Shown here in pieces: positions 62,295-64,000 of a DNA stretch of 64,000 nt. The DNA comes from Deltaproteobacteria bacterium. GTDB lineage: Bacteria; Myxococcota_A; UBA9160; SZUA-336. The stretch is taken from NCBI GenBank assembly GCA_029261895.1, contig JAJDAK010000048.1, forward strand, positions 96,155 through 160,154, given 5' to 3'. Made by a program: the position numbers and the translations under genes. The notes beneath the pieces are model-generated. The model did not search any database and was not told where the DNA came from. It was given only the letters and a program-made list of their open reading frames with translations. Position 1 is the first letter of the stretch; the number at the start of each line of letters is the position of its first letter.

Positions 62295-62985
62295 TTGGCG
62301 CGAACGCTTTGGCTCCGCCGATCGCGCGATTCAACGCGGCGCATGCGATCAAGCGATTGAGCACTTTGCCAGCGACCCAAGCTTTCAAGATGAGCTAAAC
62401 GCGCTACTTCGGGATTCGAATCCGCGGGTGCAGTTTTCGTCCGCATTCGTGTTATTTCGAACCGGTCGTCAGACGTTGAGACTACTGCCGGCGTTACTCG
62501 ACTGTTTCGAACTCGAGGACGGCGATTTGCGTTGGAGCGCTGCACATATGCTGGCCGTACTCGGGCGCTTGCACGGCGAAGTACTCCCGGTACTCAGCCA
62601 CGAAACCGCAAACGGCGAAACGGCGCAGCGTCGTCGCATGGCCCTCTATGCACTTCGCGAGCTTGGCCCGGAACGAAGCGAAACCGAGGCCGCGGTTCTG
62701 CAGGCGCTCGATGATTCCGACCTTGAGGTCCAGCGCGCCGCACTCGCCTGCATGGCGAAACTCACCGAGCCGTCCGCCGCGGCTTTGCAATGCGTGCTTT
62801 CGATCGCCGATACCACGGCCGACGCGAAACTTCGGCGTATCGCCATCGTGGTGCTGCCGGATCTGGTCCGGCATCATCCCGATTCACTGGCCCCGGTTCG
62901 CGAACAGATTCAGCGTGGGATTCAGGACCCAGATGTTTCGCTACAGCGCGCAGCAAATGCGGCCGCCAGTCGCCTCCCTCATTAA
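62269..62985 (+). CDS. HEAT-repeat protein
   Basis: A 238-aa, all-helical protein with five or six HEAT or PBS-lyase-type repeats, for example LNALLRDSNPRVQFSSAFVL, LEDGDLRWSAAHMLAVLG, AVLQALDDSDLEVQRAALAC and AKLRRIAIVVLPDLVR. Such repeats form a curved scaffold for protein binding. There is no catalytic or membrane segment. GTG 62269 is used as the start, but other starts just downstream are possible and would avoid the 26-bp overlap with the MBL gene. Its role is unknown. Confidence 0.8.
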   Translation: MWSIGPLSDWRERFGSADRAIQRGACDQAIEHFASDPSFQDELNALLRDSNPRVQFSSAFVLFRTGRQTLRLLPALLDCFELEDGDLRWSAAHMLAVLGRLHGEVLPVLSHETANGETAQRRRMALYALRELGPERSETEAAVLQALDDSDLEVQRAALACMAKLTEPSAAALQCVLSIADTTADAKLRRIAIVVLPDLVRHHPDSLAPVREQIQRGIQDPDVSLQRAANAAASRLPH

Positions 62986-62987
62986 AC

Positions 62988-63002
62988 TAGGAATCATTCC
63001 TA
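62988..63002 (+). promoter_or_regulatory. PerR-box-like operator
   Basis: TAGGAATCATTCCTA is a perfect 7-1-7 inverted repeat, the same symmetry as the Bacillus PerR box. It lies 3 bases after the HEAT-repeat stop and 43 bases before the PerR-type gene, so autoregulation of the perR-rubrerythrin operon is likely. Confidence 0.65.
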
Positions 63003-63044
63003 TTTCTCTTGTCTTTCACGTGCCACCTCGTTTACGCTCGCGAC

Positions 63045-63506
63045 GTGAGAGGAACCAGCCCCGGCTTACGCCGTCATCGGTCTCGTCAACGCGTGCGCTT
63101 ACTCGAAGTGCTCCGTGCCACCGACACGCATCCGACCGCGGCCTGGCTGCATGAAGCCCTCCGCACCGAATTTCAGAACCTTTCGCTGGGCACCGTCTAT
63201 CGCAACCTCGAGGTTCTCGCCGATCAAGGTGAGATCAATCGCGTTTCCTGCGCGGGCCCGGCGGTTCGTTACGACGGCAACGTCGCGACCCACCATCACT
63301 TTCTTTGCGATGATTGCGGCACGATCTACGACATCGACCTACCCGATTTCCGCGCACTACCCCGAGGCATGGCCGGGCGGATTCGCCGTCTCTACCGACT
63401 GCACGCTTCAAGTGTGCGCATGGATTTTCATGGTCAGTGCGAAAACTGCGCTGACGGTCATTCCGACAAACCTAAGAGTGAGGAGAAACCACAGTCATGT
63501 CATTGA
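63045..63506 (+). CDS. Fur-family peroxide-sensing regulator (PerR-type)
   Basis: This metal-dependent repressor likely controls oxidative-stress genes. The winged helix is visible (HPTAAWLHEALRTEF, then LSLGTVYRNLEVLADQGEI). Structural zinc is bound by two CxxC pairs (CDDC and CENC). The regulatory-site pattern RYDGNVATHHHFLC keeps the Asp and two His spaced as in Bacillus PerR. The residue matching Asp104 (GTIYD) is Asp, not the Glu of Fur, which supports peroxide sensing. GTG 63045 gives 153 aa and a typical start; a TTG at 63009 is the alternative, and neither has a good ribosome binding site. It overlaps the rubrerythrin gene by 10 bp. Confidence 0.87.
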   Translation: MRGTSPGLRRHRSRQRVRLLEVLRATDTHPTAAWLHEALRTEFQNLSLGTVYRNLEVLADQGEINRVSCAGPAVRYDGNVATHHHFLCDDCGTIYDIDLPDFRALPRGMAGRIRRLYRLHASSVRMDFHGQCENCADGHSDKPKSEEKPQSCH

Positions 63507-63919
63507 AGGGCACGAAAACCCACCAGAACTTAAAGGACGCCTTTGCGGGCGAGTCTCAGGCCAACCGCCGCTATCTGTACTTTGCGAAGGCGGCCGATAT
63601 CGAGGGATACCCCGAAGTCGCAAGCCTCTTCAAGAACACCGCAGATGCGGAAACCGGTCATGCACACGGTCATCTCGACTTCCTGAAGGAAGTCGGTGAT
63701 CCCGCGACAGAACTCCCGATCGGTGATACGTCGAAAAACCTCGCCGCGGCCGTTGCGGGCGAGACCTACGAGTACACGGAGATGTATCCCGGCATGGCGC
63801 GAACCGCGCGCGACGAGAACCTCCCCGAAGTGGCCGAGTGGCTTGAAACGCTTGCGAAGGCCGAAAAGTCCCACGCGGGTCGCTTCCAAAAAGCTCTCGA
63901 TACACTCGAAGAGCTTTAA
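63497..63919 (+). CDS. Rubrerythrin (erythrin domain only)
   Basis: This di-iron protein reduces hydrogen peroxide. The four-helix bundle carries the metal ligands in [40 protein letters not shown] and [11 protein letters not shown]. The usual C-terminal rubredoxin domain (CxxC pairs) is absent. The 140-aa protein is therefore the short form and needs a separate electron donor, none of which is seen here. GTGAGGAGAA precedes ATG 63497. It is translationally coupled to the PerR-type gene, which fits peroxide control. Confidence 0.94.
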   Translation: MSLKGTKTHQNLKDAFAGESQANRRYLYFAKAADIEGYPEVASLFKNTADAETGHAHGHLDFLKEVGDPATELPIGDTSKNLAAAVAGETYEYTEMYPGMARTARDENLPEVAEWLETLAKAEKSHAGRFQKALDTLEEL

Positions 63920-63935
63920 GCAATCCTTTGGGGAC

Positions 63936-64000
63936 GTTGGGTTAAAATTTTGTTTTTTTTGTGTGGGGGGGGGCGCGGGGGGGAAAGGGGAGAGATTTTA
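63936..64000. other. Low-complexity, probably erroneous end of sequence
   Basis: The last ~65 bases consist of runs of T then G with few other bases, unlike anything else in the window. This is most likely a low-quality contig end and not real DNA. Nothing should be annotated in it. Confidence 0.8.

Noticed and set aside
1..64000. CRISPR arrays, restriction systems, toxin-antitoxin pairs and prophage genes
   Set aside because: I looked for regularly spaced repeats and for family motifs on both strands and found none. The RAYT is the only mobile-element enzyme.

Overview
The window is a gene-dense piece of a moderately high-GC, Gram-negative bacterial chromosome. Three things point to a deltaproteobacterial-grade organism (Myxococcota or Desulfobacterota-like). 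It has a complete gspC-to-gspN type II secretion operon whose GspL is PilM-like. It has an MglA-type GTPase, and it has paired NtrC-type regulators beside a FliA/FlgM pair. This placement is an inference from gene content; no 16S rRNA gene is present. GTG and TTG starts are common, and most operons use 1-26 bp overlaps.

Layout. 1-6758: a methyltransferase, two divergent sigma-54 response regulators, fliA, flgM and a receiver protein with a PopZ-like tail. A sigma-54-type promoter lies before fliA, and sigma-28-type promoters lie before flgM and the receiver gene, so this looks like a small flagellar regulatory hierarchy. 6801-15543: nadC-birA-coaX cofactor genes, an EF-G2-like translation factor, then a three-gene signalling module made of a helical repeat protein, a degenerate MglA-like GTPase and a Rossmann-GAF-pseudo-GGDEF protein. 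15530-18618 (minus strand): an Rrf2 regulator, a JAMM peptidase, a TolB-like lipoprotein and alanine dehydrogenase. 18706-21579: a helicase fused to a DEDD exonuclease, resembling MrfA and MrfB in one chain.

21578-24724 holds tRNA-Leu(CAG) and a lower-GC MBOAT/SGNH acylation pair. 24727-27284 has a GT81-like glycosyltransferase, a patatin phospholipase and a PilZ protein. 27411-31628 is an RND efflux adaptor and pump. 31625-35081 (minus) is a catalytically degenerate Y-family polymerase and a penicillin-acylase-family enzyme. 35262-38748 is gapA-pgk-tpiA-secG-tRNA-Leu(GAG). 38759-39770 is a repeat-rich stretch followed by a REP-associated tyrosine transposase (RAYT). A two-box repeat beside the RAYT recurs between fliA and flgM.

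39788-47957 (minus) is a dnaK-lon-ompA-glycerate kinase-flavin reductase-unknown operon, plus an exported unknown upstream. 48115-60771 is the type II secretion operon, with an unusual SPOR-like domain at the end of the secretin. 60768-62985 holds a HAD hydrolase, an MBL-fold hydrolase and a HEAT-repeat protein. 63045-63919 is a PerR-type regulator with a rubrerythrin, under a perfect 7-1-7 operator-like palindrome. The last ~65 bases are low-complexity and look like sequencing or assembly error.

The candidates for something undescribed are the fused MrfA-MrfB repair protein, the MglA-like/GAF module, the SPOR-tailed secretin, and the RAYT with its two-box repeats. All calls come from reading the sequence. 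No database search was run.
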